From positions 124,001 through 188,000 of the forward strand of contig NZ_FNCA01000002.1 in assembly GCF_900100715.1 (NCBI RefSeq): a DNA stretch of 64,000 nucleotides, given 5' to 3'. Made by a program: the position numbers and the translations under genes. Numbering within the stretch: position 1 is the first letter of the stretch; the number at the start of each line of letters is the position of its first letter. The notes beneath the pieces are model-generated. The model made no database searches. It saw only the letters and a program-made list of their open reading frames with translations, and had not been told where the DNA came from. The stretch is from Methanolobus vulcani (GTDB lineage Archaea; Halobacteriota; Methanosarcinia; Methanosarcinales; Methanosarcinaceae). Positions 45,173 to 54,444 of this stretch are shown here, in pieces.

Positions 45173-45374
45173 ACATAGTTAATTTAGTATATACTATTTT
45201 TGGTTTGCATTTTTTATTTCGTTTCACTACTTAGTATTGCAGGGACAACACAACTTAGAAAATACAATTTAGTCTATGGGATGTGTTTTAAAGCAGCGTA
45301 GCTGCTGGATTTACCAAAATAGATACAGAAAAAGTAAATCCAATTTTAAAAAAATAAGAAAAAGTGAAAGACCA

Positions 45375-46859
45375 TTATTGACCTTCGATCAATTCATAAA
45401 TTTTTTCCATGTCAAGGCAGCTTTCAACTACTCTGGCAAGTTCCTCATAAGCCTCATCTTCTGTGGTCACAGTTTCAGGGTGATATTCCACGCCCTTCTT
45501 TTCTGTAAGATATATCATGAGAGCATGGCGAATGTTCTCATTCTCGAAAAGTCCGTGCAGGTATGTACCCACTACAGTTCCGCTTTCATCAATGCTGCCA
45601 TCATCCCCGAATACTGTTCTCGGTGTTTTTGTTGCACCCATGTGAATCTCATATCCCCATATTTCATCACCCTTTATGTGATTGAATATGGGTCCGTCTG
45701 CGACAATCTCCTTCTTGACCTGAACTGTTCTCTTTTTGTATTCTCCGAATGATGTTTCGGTTTCAAGAAGTCCCAGTCCTTCATAGTCTGCCTCAACTCC
45801 ATTTTCAACACCGGAATCGTGGATGACCTTTCCAAGCATCTGGTAGCCGCCGCAAATTCCAAAAACAACTGCCTTGCCTTTGAGGTTCTTTATCTGAACA
45901 TCCATGCCGCTTGACTGGAGGTCAAGGAGGTCACTAACAGTGTTCTTTGTTCCGGGGATGATAACACAATCCGGGTTGCCCAGATTCTCATCAAGGTCTA
46001 CGTATCTGACTTTAGCTATTCTTTCAAGTGGTTCAAAATCTGTGAAATTGGATATTCTTGGAAGGCGGATCACTGCGATATCGATGTCATTGATATCTTC
46101 GTTCTCTTCACGTCCTTTTTTCTTCTTCCTGATCGCCATGGAGTCTTCGGATGGTATCTTGAGCTTGTAATAAGGCAGAACTCCAAGAACCGGAACTTCA
46201 GTGAGATTCTCAAGTTGCTTAAGGCCGGGTTCAAGTATTGCGGGGTCGCCTCTGAATTTATTGATCACAAAACCTTTGAGGTTCTTAGCCACATCTTCAG
46301 GCAACAGTGCCTTTGTACCATAGAGGCTTGCAAAGACTCCTCCTGACTCAATATCTCCTACGAGGATTATGGGTGCCTGTGTGATGCGTGCGGTTCCCAC
46401 GTTGACGATATCACGGTCATAGAGGTTGATCTCTGCGGCACCTCCTGCTCCTTCCATCACTATAAGATCGTATTCTGATTCAAGTCTTTCAAGTGCGCCT
46501 CTGAGCACATCATGCATTTCGTCTATTGAATCATAGTAATTTCCGGCGGATTTGTCTGCATATGGTTCCCCGAGTACGATGACCTGTGATGTCCTGTCTC
46601 CTTTTGGTTTGAGGAGCACGGGGTTCATGTCTGCAGTGGGCTCAACTCCGGCAGCTTTGGCCTGAATAGCCTGGGCAATTCCAATTTCCTTTCCATCTTT
46701 TGTTATCCATGAATTCAGGCTCATGTTCTGGGCCTTAAATGGTGCAACCTTGTATTTTCTGGAGAGTATCCTGCAGAGTCCCGTGACCATTATGCTCTTG
46801 CCAACGTCCGATGCAGTACCGAGTACCAGTAATTTTCTAGCTTTTTTCTTGTTTTCCAT
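45375..46859 (-). CDS. cobQ: Cobyric acid synthase
   Basis: 494 residues (CobQ/CbiP). An N-terminal MinD-like ATPase part (LVLGTASDVGKSIMVTGLCRIL; NPVLLKPKGDRTSQVI; MEGAGGAAEINL) is joined to a glutaminase-like part with FGICGGYQMLG and TYLHGLFEN. It amidates the corrin side chains using glutamine. Divergent from the cbi operon with a 114-bp promoter gap. Confidence 0.95.
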   Translation of the reverse strand: MENKKKARKLLVLGTASDVGKSIMVTGLCRILSRKYKVAPFKAQNMSLNSWITKDGKEIGIAQAIQAKAAGVEPTADMNPVLLKPKGDRTSQVIVLGEPYADKSAGNYYDSIDEMHDVLRGALERLESEYDLIVMEGAGGAAEINLYDRDIVNVGTARITQAPIILVGDIESGGVFASLYGTKALLPEDVAKNLKGFVINKFRGDPAILEPGLKQLENLTEVPVLGVLPYYKLKIPSEDSMAIRKKKKGREENEDINDIDIAVIRLPRISNFTDFEPLERIAKVRYVDLDENLGNPDCVIIPGTKNTVSDLLDLQSSGMDVQIKNLKGKAVVFGICGGYQMLGKVIHDSGVENGVEADYEGLGLLETETSFGEYKKRTVQVKKEIVADGPIFNHIKGDEIWGYEIHMGATKTPRTVFGDDGSIDESGTVVGTYLHGLFENENIRHALMIYLTEKKGVEYHPETVTTEDEAYEELARVVESCLDMEKIYELIEGQ

Positions 46860-46973
46860 TGCAACCGCCCTAATAATATTTTTGGATTCTTATACTATTT
46901 CGTAATAATGCAACAGTTTTATGAAGGGCAACTTATATCTACTTAACTCCAGTTTATCTTAGTTAGGTGGAAT

Positions 46974-47528
46974 ATGACTGAACTTTTGCATGTAAGTGGC
47001 GGCCCTACAAAACCAGAAATTATCGCAGTTTCGTTATCTAAACTTGATTTAGCAGACGGTTGCAGATTTTTTGATATTGGTTGTGGAACAGGAGCCGTGT
47101 CAATAGAAGCTTCAAAAATGGTACGTGACATCAGTATATGCGCTATTGATGCAAGGGAAGAAGCCATTAGTGTAACGAAGAAAAATTTCGAAGCATTTAA
47201 GATTAACAATGCACAAGTGTTTTCCGGTGAATCATCTGAGATCCTTGAAAAACAGGAAGTTGGTTCAATAGATTGTGCATTCATTGGCGGCACAAAGAAT
47301 ATTTCCCGTGTGCTTGAAGTGCTTGCCGAGAAAAAGGCAAAAAGTATTGTATTGAATGCGGTCAGGATCGAGACTGTCGTAAACGTAATAAACAAGATGA
47401 AAGAACTTGACTTATTCGATGAGGCACTGCATATTATAGTATCTCGCAGCGCGCCGATAACTGGCGAAACTATGTTCAAGCCGGAAAATCCGATCTATAT
47501 TGTTGTCGGCAAGTCCGGTAAAAACTGA
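46974..47528 (+). CDS. cbiT: Cobalt-precorrin-6B C15-methyltransferase / decarboxylase subunit CbiT
   Basis: 184 residues. A class I SAM methyltransferase with FFDIGCGTGAVSIEAS and the N-terminal VSGGPTKPEIIAVSLSKL typical of CbiT. First gene of the corrin-ring operon; GGTGGAAT precedes the ATG. Confidence 0.92.
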   Translation: MTELLHVSGGPTKPEIIAVSLSKLDLADGCRFFDIGCGTGAVSIEASKMVRDISICAIDAREEAISVTKKNFEAFKINNAQVFSGESSEILEKQEVGSIDCAFIGGTKNISRVLEVLAEKKAKSIVLNAVRIETVVNVINKMKELDLFDEALHIIVSRSAPITGETMFKPENPIYIVVGKSGKN

Positions 47529-47566
47529 CGTTAACTTAATTTATCTTTATTTAATGGTGATAAAAA

Positions 47567-48178
47567 ATGCTTGTAGGAGTAGGACTTGGTCCGGGTGATC
47601 CGGAGCTTCTGACATTGAAAGCTGTTGAAAGCCTGAAAAATGCATATAAGGTATACGTTCCCGGTCGAATGGCAGCCGACTTGGTAGCACCTTATGCAGA
47701 ATCAGAAATTCTCGATTTCCCAATGCTGACCGATTATGAGGTACTCAATGAGGTCTGGAAAAAGAATGCTGATATGCTTGCTGAGGAATCAAAGGATAAT
47801 CTAATTGTCTTTGGTCTTATCGGAGACCCAAATTTCTTCTCAACTTTCACTCATTTAAAACGTGTAATGAAGAAATTCTATCCTGATGTTGAGACTGCAA
47901 CAATTCCGGGCATCAGCTCGATCACATCTTTCGCTGCACAGACTGGTGCTGAGGTTGACTCATCATTTGAGGTAAGCGATGGTTCAGACAGCAAGTATAG
48001 AATAAGGCTCAAGGCAAGCAGGCCACTTGAGATCATCGAATCATATGAAAAGGAAGGCTTTAACAAGTTCACTTTCTGCGAGCGCCTTTTCAGTGACAGG
48101 GAAGTAATAATCACAGAAAGGGATAAGATTCCTGAAAAAGGCAACTATTTCAGTATAATCTATGCCCAGAAGGAATAA
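47567..48178 (+). CDS. cbiL: Cobalt-factor II C20-methyltransferase
   Basis: 203 residues of the tetrapyrrole methylase fold: [21 protein letters not shown] at the start, [16 protein letters not shown] and [13 protein letters not shown]. Matches CbiL (SAM-dependent C20 methylation). Somewhat short at the C-terminus compared with some CbiL proteins. Overlap-free, 38 bp after cbiT. Confidence 0.9.
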   Translation: MLVGVGLGPGDPELLTLKAVESLKNAYKVYVPGRMAADLVAPYAESEILDFPMLTDYEVLNEVWKKNADMLAEESKDNLIVFGLIGDPNFFSTFTHLKRVMKKFYPDVETATIPGISSITSFAAQTGAEVDSSFEVSDGSDSKYRIRLKASRPLEIIESYEKEGFNKFTFCERLFSDREVIITERDKIPEKGNYFSIIYAQKE

Positions 48179-48194
48179 TCACAAGGTGAATGCA

Positions 48195-48938
48195 ATGACA
48201 GATAAGAAAGTCTATTTTGTAGGGTCCGGCCCGGGAAATGCAAAATACATTACCGTAATGGGCAAAGAGCTTCTTGAAGGGGCTGACCTTGTAATCTATG
48301 CAGGTTCCCTTGTAAATCCTGAAGTTGTAAACTACTGTAAAGGCGAAAAGATTGACAGTTACGGACTTACCCTTGATGAGACCAACCAACTTATAGTTGA
48401 CAATCTAGAAGCAGGTAAGAAGGTCGTAAGATTACACAGCGGCGACCCATCACTTTACGGTTCAATCGTAGAGCAGATCGAGGAACTCAAGAAGTTCGAT
48501 GTAGAAGTTGAGATAATTCCTGGTGTATCTTCAGTATTTGCAACAGCAGCAGCGCTGAAGACCCAGCTTACACTTAATGATGTCTCAGAAACTCTTATTA
48601 TAACACGTCCTGCAGGTAAGACACTTGAGAAGGACCAGATCAAGGAACTCTCAAGACATGGCGCAACCATGGCTGTGTTTTTGGGAACCCAGAAGATCGA
48701 GCAGATCATGGAGAAAGTGGAATATCCAGACGACACTCCTGTGGCAGTTGTTTTCCATGCATCATGGCCTGACCAGAAGATCATTAAGGGCACTGTTGCA
48801 GACATTGCCGGCAAGGTCAAGGAAGCAGGTATCAAGCGCTCCGCAATGATCCTTATCGGTGGAGTTGTAGAGCCTGTAGAATATGGTAACTTCGGGAGGT
48901 CTTACTTATACGGAGTGGCACAAGAACCGCTGTCATAA
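48195..48938 (+). CDS. cbiF: Cobalt-precorrin-4 C11-methyltransferase
   Basis: 247 residues: [75 protein letters not shown] are CbiF/CobM signatures. ATG 48195 is preceded by AAGGTGA. The 3' end overlaps the probable start of cbiG by about 30 bp. Confidence 0.93.
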   Translation: MTDKKVYFVGSGPGNAKYITVMGKELLEGADLVIYAGSLVNPEVVNYCKGEKIDSYGLTLDETNQLIVDNLEAGKKVVRLHSGDPSLYGSIVEQIEELKKFDVEVEIIPGVSSVFATAAALKTQLTLNDVSETLIITRPAGKTLEKDQIKELSRHGATMAVFLGTQKIEQIMEKVEYPDDTPVAVVFHASWPDQKIIKGTVADIAGKVKEAGIKRSAMILIGGVVEPVEYGNFGRSYLYGVAQEPLS

Positions 48939-49450
48939 CCTTTGAGAGAAATCTTGAGGTTGCAGAGCGCCTGGCAGAACATCTGGATGCAGATATCCTG
49001 ATGTTCGATAAAACCATCTTCAGAAAGGCATTTGAAGAATATGATGCCATCGTGGCAGTGTTTGCCACCGGCATTGTTGTCCGTGAGATAGCACCGCTTA
49101 TAGTGAATAAGTGGAAGGATCCTGCAGTGGTAGTTGTAGATTCTAATATGAATTTTGCAATTCCTCTGCTTGGTGGTCATCATGGAGGCAACGAAGTTGT
49201 CAGGAAGATAGCTGAAATTGGTCCTGTTCCGGTTGTAACTACAGCTACTGAGGTCCACAACAGGAATTCGGTGGAAGGAATTGCCAAGTCGCTTGGATGT
49301 GACATTGTCAATAAGCCATCCACTGTTCAGGTGAATTGCGCTCTGCTTGATGAGGATGTTGAAGTCCTCGAAATAAAAGGTCCAAAGATAGTCATTGTCG
49401 GAGACGATGTTTCGGTCCTGAAACGAGAAGAAAAGGCTGAGGGCAAATGA
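48908..49450 (+). CDS. cbiG: Cobalamin biosynthesis protein CbiG, N-terminal part (probable ATA start)
   Basis: About 180 residues. CbiG opens the ring at C20 by hydrolysing the delta-lactone. The motif [21 protein letters not shown] and [16 protein letters not shown] are CbiG hallmarks. The first standard start (ATG 49001) would delete a conserved first strand. The same frame upstream gives [21 protein letters not shown]. Between the in-frame TAA (48887) and 49001 there is no ATG, GTG or TTG, but GGGAGG (48894-48899) sits 8 nt before ATA at 48908. The C-terminal domain is a separate gene overlapping by 4 bp. Confidence 0.85.
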   Translation: MRSGTRTAVITFERNLEVAERLAEHLDADILMFDKTIFRKAFEEYDAIVAVFATGIVVREIAPLIVNKWKDPAVVVVDSNMNFAIPLLGGHHGGNEVVRKIAEIGPVPVVTTATEVHNRNSVEGIAKSLGCDIVNKPSTVQVNCALLDEDVEVLEIKGPKIVIVGDDVSVLKREEKAEGK

Positions 49451-49800
49451 TCATAGGTATGGGAGCCCGAAGGGGTATTGACAGTCAGGAAGCCATCGAT
49501 GCGATAAACAATGCGCTTGCGGAGGTAGGCAGAAGTATCGGTGATGTGGAAGGACTGGCATCAGCAAAACTTAAAGAGAACGAGACTGGACTGCATGAAG
49601 CAGCTAAGTTCTTCGGGCTCACAATAACGTTCATAGATCACGACGAATTGAATAACTATGATGCGCCGTCGGCTTCGCAGGCAAAACGCTTCGGGCTTAG
49701 GGGCGTTGCAGAACCTGCTGCACTGGCGCTGTCGGAAAAAAAACAATTGATACTAAGGAAGAAGGTATATGGAAGGGTCACAATCGCAATCGCAGAGTAA
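49447..49800 (+). CDS. CbiG C-terminal domain protein (CobE/GbiG_C)
   Basis: 117 residues: [47 protein letters not shown] and GVAEPAALALS match the CobE/CbiG C-terminal domain, which in many organisms is fused to CbiG. Here it is encoded separately with an ATGA overlap. Confidence 0.9.
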   Translation: MIIGMGARRGIDSQEAIDAINNALAEVGRSIGDVEGLASAKLKENETGLHEAAKFFGLTITFIDHDELNNYDAPSASQAKRFGLRGVAEPAALALSEKKQLILRKKVYGRVTIAIAE

Positions 49801-50560
49801 AGGTAAACTCTACATCATCGGAATAGGTCCGGGTTCAGTCGAACAGTTGACAGTGAAGGCAAGGGATGTAATCATGACATCAGATTACATTGTCGGAAAC
49901 GGTACCTATCTTGACCAGATGGCAAGCCTGCTGGATAAACAGGAGATAGTCCGCAGTGCCATGGGTAAGGAAGTTGACCGCTCACGCAAGGCAGTGGAGC
50001 TTGCGCAGGATAAAGTTGTTTCCATGATAAGCGGTGGAGATGCCAACGTTTACGGTATGGCAGGTCTTGTTCTTGAAGTTGCAGAACACGCTGGTCTTGG
50101 TGTTGAGGTAGAGGTTCTGCCTGGTGTAACTGCAATTACAGCAGCTGCAAGTGTTGTTGGAGCACCTATTGTCAATGATATGTGTACCGTAAGTCTCAGT
50201 GACCTTCTGACACCATGGGAAGTCATCGAGAAAAGACTTGATGCAGCAGCATCAGCAGATTTTGTGATGTCACTCTACAATCCAAAGAGCCGCCAGCGCA
50301 AATCCAATTTCTCAAAGGCCATTGATATCATCAGAAAGTACAAGGAAGATTCAGTTCCTGTAGCTCTTGTTAAAAATGCCCTGAGGGACAGTGACCAGGA
50401 TTACGTTGTCACAACCCTTGGCGAGGTTATGGACTACAACGACTGGGTCGACATGAGTACAACAATCCTTATCACAACAAATGATTCCCGTATATGGGAT
50501 TCACCATACGGTAAGAGAATAATCACTCCAAGGGGGTATCATCGGAAATATGACTATTGA
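49769..50560 (+). CDS. cbiH: Cobalt-precorrin-3B C17-methyltransferase
   Basis: 263 residues of the tetrapyrrole methylase fold: LYIIGIGPGSVEQLTVKARDVI, MISGGDANVYGMAGLVLEVA and VLPGVTAITAAASVVGAPIVNDM. CbiH performs C17 methylation with ring contraction. Start at ATG 49769 overlaps the previous gene by 32 bp; a conserved core begins about residue 12. Confidence 0.92.
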   Translation: MEGSQSQSQSKGKLYIIGIGPGSVEQLTVKARDVIMTSDYIVGNGTYLDQMASLLDKQEIVRSAMGKEVDRSRKAVELAQDKVVSMISGGDANVYGMAGLVLEVAEHAGLGVEVEVLPGVTAITAAASVVGAPIVNDMCTVSLSDLLTPWEVIEKRLDAAASADFVMSLYNPKSRQRKSNFSKAIDIIRKYKEDSVPVALVKNALRDSDQDYVVTTLGEVMDYNDWVDMSTTILITTNDSRIWDSPYGKRIITPRGYHRKYDY

Positions 50561-51254
50561 TTCCAAAAAGACTGACACAAGTATTGAAGAGCTTGTGGAA
50601 ATGACAACTGAGATCGACCCTGATCTCGTTGCTATCTGCAATGACCTTGGTTCACAGACCGATGAGGCCAAGGCAATTTACATGACAAGCCGCAACATTG
50701 CCCGCAAGCTTGTGGGTGATGAAACTCCTGAGGATCGCGTGAAACAGCGCTGTGTAACCTCAACCGGTGACCCTGCAGTAGCAGACATCATGCGCTTTGT
50801 CAATGATCCTATAAATGCAGGTGTTGAGGCAATTAGAAAGGGAGCTCCCATTCTTGTTGACATCAACATGGTCAAGTCAGGAATTACCAAGAGAGGCCAC
50901 AACTGTGAGATTATCTGTGTACTTGACAAGGATGAGGATGCAGAACTTGCTAAAAAGTACGGTATTACAAGAACTGCAGCAGGATTCCTGAAATGCAAGG
51001 ATATTCTTGAAGGTTCAATTGTTGCAATAGGCAATGCACCATCCGCTGCATTTGCAGTATGCAGGATGATAGAACACGGCATCAAACCAGCTATCATTGT
51101 AGGCACACCTGTAGGTTTTGTCAACGCAGCAGAATCAAAGGAAGTTGTCAGGGGCGCACCAGTTCCATCAATCACATGTGTGGGTACACGTGGTGGAACA
51201 CCAATGGCAGTTGCCTGTATAAACGAACTTGTTACAATAGCAAATGAAGATTAA
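50550..51254 (+). CDS. cbiC: Cobalt-precorrin-8 methylmutase
   Basis: 234 residues. CbiC migrates the C11 methyl to C12, giving cobyrinate. The catalytic His lies in a KRGHNCEIIC-type segment; VDINMVKSGI and IGNAPSAAFAVCRMIEHG are family signatures. Last gene of the cbi run; overlaps cbiH by 11 bp. Confidence 0.93.
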   Translation: MTIDSKKTDTSIEELVEMTTEIDPDLVAICNDLGSQTDEAKAIYMTSRNIARKLVGDETPEDRVKQRCVTSTGDPAVADIMRFVNDPINAGVEAIRKGAPILVDINMVKSGITKRGHNCEIICVLDKDEDAELAKKYGITRTAAGFLKCKDILEGSIVAIGNAPSAAFAVCRMIEHGIKPAIIVGTPVGFVNAAESKEVVRGAPVPSITCVGTRGGTPMAVACINELVTIANED

Positions 51255-51278
51255 TGTGTTCTTGTTTGAACACATTAA
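51251..51278. terminator. Bidirectional terminator hairpin
   Basis: TTAATGTGTTC (51251-51261), loop TTGTTT, GAACACATTAA (51268-51278): a perfect 11-bp stem spanning the cbiC stop, followed by T-rich sequence. Separates convergent cbiC and the surface-protein gene. Confidence 0.7.
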
Positions 51279-51305
51279 CCTATTCTTATTTTACAACTGT
51301 CTTTC

Positions 51306-53072
51306 TTATTTTATCTTTCTCATAATATACAAACTAGCTACTACTGCAGCAACACTCATCAATCCTGAAAATCCCGGTCCTTCTTCTCCTTGCCCATCCT
51401 GCTGAACATTGTTGTTATTTCCATTCTGGAAATTACCGTTTGCTCCGATTGTGAAAACTCCTGCATCAGGTGCCCTGTCATATAGAGATCTGCCATCGCT
51501 GTCTGGATTAATATATACGGTTCCGGTTTCTGCCCGCTTTGAGCCTGGGATTTTCGTACCATAGGGGACCAGGGCAGTTTCGATGAAAATATCCATGTTT
51601 CCATCATCGGGCAAAAACTCTGCAGGAATGCTCAGGTACATCTTATTTCCCTGCATGGTGATCAGGTGAGTTGCTTCCCTTACGCTGTACTTTCCATTGT
51701 ACATTCCAAACATAGTTCCTGAAAGATCTCCATTGTACAGGCCAAAGCTGAGCATGTAGTCCGGGCTATTGTCCTGGTTTGTGTCAAAGTAAACAGTGGT
51801 GATAGCTCCATCATCCAGTTCGAGACTTGCATATGCAATAGTTATCAGCATGATGTTGTCCGTGAAGCCGATATCCGCAGATATGATGTCATCACCATCG
51901 TATCCAAAACCAGTTGAGTCTCCTGCAGCATCAGTAAGTGTCTTTTTGTCTGCTCCATATGCAAGAAGGGGTTTGATCGAGCCGTCAGCAGTGTTAAGAG
52001 CACCCTGTCCGTAATCAGGTACACTGTCCATTTCCCCTCCAAGTGAGCCCTGCAAGCTGAAAGAATCTGCTGTGATGTACATATTCCCGTCATCATTTCC
52101 AAGCATTGAGAGGGGTATTCCAAGGAATACTTTATTTCCTGAAACTTTGAAGGTAGCATCATTGTATGGTACCCCGATAGGTGTGCTCCTTGTATCCGAG
52201 TAACCTAATTTTGCCATCTCTGAGCCTGTTTTTATCATTTTGATATTTGCATCTGTTCCGGTAAGGGCTCCAACTGCATATTCTATCCTGTAATCCACAC
52301 CGAAAGTGGGAGGCGCCTGTTCCGTATTGGTAAATCCAGTTGCAAGTTTCTGGTCAGCATCGATGGATATCCAGCCGGTGATGTCTTCGCCATAAGAATA
52401 TCCACTGGACTCGATATTCTGGTTATAGATCACTTCGACGTTCAGGACATCATTCGTTACACTTGCACTCATCTCTCTAATATCTGCTGAACTGGTGTCT
52501 CCGATTTTATCAGTAACAGTTCCTCCAGCCAGATCCAACCCTGAGGTCTCAACACTCCCTGTTGCAGTATTGAATACTCCCTGATCAGGGGCACGGTCAA
52601 AGTCAAGGGCTTTTACCATCTGATCATGGAGAGCAACAACAACATTCATGTTCCCATCATCATTTCCAAGTGCCGAAAGAGGCAGTGTTATGAAAATTTG
52701 ATTGCCCTGCGCATAAATAGAGTCACTGTACAGTGTGTTGTCGTTTAGTGTGGTTGTCACCATGGGTTCTGAATAAATAATGCTCATGTAACTGAATTGA
52801 TACACATAGTCTGCACCATTATCAGCATAGCCGGTCAGAACATTCTTATCAGTGTCAATAAATACAGCTCCGTAGAAACTGTAATCTGCTACATCTTCTG
52901 TACAGGTTATTGTAATGTAAAGGTTATTTCCATCAGTTGAAACATCAAGTGAGCTTATATCCTGTGAATCAAAATCTCCGATAGTATCGGAAATAGCTGC
53001 ATATGATGTGCCTGCTATCCCGATGATTATAGTAAGAACTAGTCCAGCCAATAATATTATTTTGAAATTCAT
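51306..53072 (-). CDS. Surface protein with repeated beta domains and PGF-CTERM anchor
   Basis: 588 residues. Signal peptide (MNFKIILLAGLVLTIIIGIAGTSYA). Three related extracellular beta-rich units start D.IGD.D...DI near the N-terminus, the middle and about two thirds along; each has paired Asp-rich turns (FIDTDKNVLTG, SIDADQKLATG, YFDTNQDNSPD). Gly/Asn-rich linker, then GPGFSGLMSVAAVVASLYIMRKIK in the PGF-CTERM pattern (PGF, helix, basic tail). Likely lipid-anchored at the cell surface; ligand unknown. The start MNFK at 53070-53072 follows GGTGG; an upstream in-frame ATG is less likely. Confidence 0.8.
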   Translation of the reverse strand: MNFKIILLAGLVLTIIIGIAGTSYAAISDTIGDFDSQDISSLDVSTDGNNLYITITCTEDVADYSFYGAVFIDTDKNVLTGYADNGADYVYQFSYMSIIYSEPMVTTTLNDNTLYSDSIYAQGNQIFITLPLSALGNDDGNMNVVVALHDQMVKALDFDRAPDQGVFNTATGSVETSGLDLAGGTVTDKIGDTSSADIREMSASVTNDVLNVEVIYNQNIESSGYSYGEDITGWISIDADQKLATGFTNTEQAPPTFGVDYRIEYAVGALTGTDANIKMIKTGSEMAKLGYSDTRSTPIGVPYNDATFKVSGNKVFLGIPLSMLGNDDGNMYITADSFSLQGSLGGEMDSVPDYGQGALNTADGSIKPLLAYGADKKTLTDAAGDSTGFGYDGDDIISADIGFTDNIMLITIAYASLELDDGAITTVYFDTNQDNSPDYMLSFGLYNGDLSGTMFGMYNGKYSVREATHLITMQGNKMYLSIPAEFLPDDGNMDIFIETALVPYGTKIPGSKRAETGTVYINPDSDGRSLYDRAPDAGVFTIGANGNFQNGNNNNVQQDGQGEEGPGFSGLMSVAAVVASLYIMRKIK

Positions 53073-53179
53073 TATACCACCAAACAAATCTGCCAAATGC
53101 GTCCAATTGACATTGCTAAAAAATATGCTACATTTTTATTTAACCGTTATGAAATTTGTCCGGTTTGTATGGAGCTATC

Positions 53180-53833
53180 TTACAAGAAAAATCTTAGGTG
53201 ATTTGAATAAACCATCCATAGTCCTACGATTATAAGTATAATGCCTGCTCCTTTTTTGAGCTCGATATCGTATTCTGATATTTTGCTAAGCCTGTCACCA
53301 GATAGTTTTGCAAAATAAGCGATAATTATCATTGGAATTGCAAAACCTATTGAATATATTATCAGAAGTCCTGCGCCATAAAGTACGTTTCCTTCAAGTG
53401 CAACAAGGGTGAGGATAGATGCAAGTATAGGTCCAACACATGGGATCCATACTATTCCAAGTGTCGCTCCGATTATAAGTCCGCCAATAAGTCCTTTTCC
53501 TTCTGTGTGGAGTTTTCCTGTGTATTGAGACAGGGATGTAAATAAGTTCTTTTCCATGAGCATTGATATGCCCATGAAAATGATTATTAGCTCTGCAACA
53601 ATTCTGAGTTCGCCAATATAGGGTAAAAAATACTCTCCGAATGCTGATGCTGCAATGCCCATTACGGTGAATGAAAAAGTAAGTCCGGCAATTATTGCCA
53701 GGGGGCGAAGTCTGCTGTTTCCAGTTGAGTATGCAAGTACGATTGGAAGCAAAGGTAATACACATGGAGAGAACACGCTCACAATTCCTGCAAAAAAAGA
53801 TGCCACTGGAGATAGTGTGCTTGCATCAATCAT
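53180..53833 (-). CDS. CcdA-type transmembrane thiol-disulfide transporter
   Basis: 217 residues, about six helices. Two intramembrane Cys-Pro motifs, VFSPCVLPLLPIV and VWIPCVGPILASI, are the redox pair of CcdA/DsbD proteins that move reducing equivalents across the membrane, used in cytochrome c maturation. It starts directly at the thioredoxin stop (TAAATG), so the two act together. The five-haem cytochrome at 20.7 kb is a plausible beneficiary. Confidence 0.9.
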   Translation of the reverse strand: MIDASTLSPVASFFAGIVSVFSPCVLPLLPIVLAYSTGNSRLRPLAIIAGLTFSFTVMGIAASAFGEYFLPYIGELRIVAELIIIFMGISMLMEKNLFTSLSQYTGKLHTEGKGLIGGLIIGATLGIVWIPCVGPILASILTLVALEGNVLYGAGLLIIYSIGFAIPMIIIAYFAKLSGDRLSKISEYDIELKKGAGIILIIVGLWMVYSNHLRFFL

Positions 53834-54319
53834 TTAATCAACTATTGATTTTCTATATTTTATTGCGTTATCAAGCAAATCTGTAAATTTGCTTTTAGTT
53901 GTCAGACCGATGTACCTTGCATAATTTCTATCTGTTGTAACCTGACCATCTGTTCCCATGTAGACGTAACCATTCTCTCCGTTCTTAACTATGACAAACG
54001 AGTCTGGGATCGAATAGATGTTAAAACTGGCAGCAAATGCACCTGCCTTGTCCGAGTTGAGATATACTACAGATGCTTTTCCTTCGTATTCCAGTGATAT
54101 CTCCGCCATTATGGGTTTTTGTGAGCTGCAGGCAGGGCACCAATCAGTTCCTATTTCCATCAGAACAGGTCCCTGTGCTAATAGATCATTAAGTTCCTGT
54201 GCACTTGTGATCTCTATTATCGCACTGTTTTCCATCGCTTCTTTATTGTCGCCTGTCATTCCTGCGACTATGAAGAGCACTGAAATCAAGACTATTATCG
54301 GCAGGACTAATTTATTCAT
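53834..54319 (-). CDS. Membrane-anchored thioredoxin-like protein
   Basis: 161 residues. An N-terminal hydrophobic segment (LVLPIIVLISVLFIVAG) exports or anchors the protein. The thioredoxin fold has active site WCPAC (IGTDWCPACSSQKPIM) and the cis-Pro region YSIPDSFVIV. It likely receives electrons from the adjacent CcdA-like protein and reduces extracytoplasmic disulfides such as apocytochrome Cys. Confidence 0.88.
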   Translation of the reverse strand: MNKLVLPIIVLISVLFIVAGMTGDNKEAMENSAIIEITSAQELNDLLAQGPVLMEIGTDWCPACSSQKPIMAEISLEYEGKASVVYLNSDKAGAFAASFNIYSIPDSFVIVKNGENGYVYMGTDGQVTTDRNYARYIGLTTKSKFTDLLDNAIKYRKSIVD

Positions 54320-54444
54320 GATATCACATTTCTCTGGTCAAGGGTTCTTAGCATTCTGTCTGGCTTATATTTAAACTATGATGATTTATAGTTTGTGTGT
54401 ATTTGGCAATAATGCACAAAACCATAATCTAAAAAAAGAAAATA

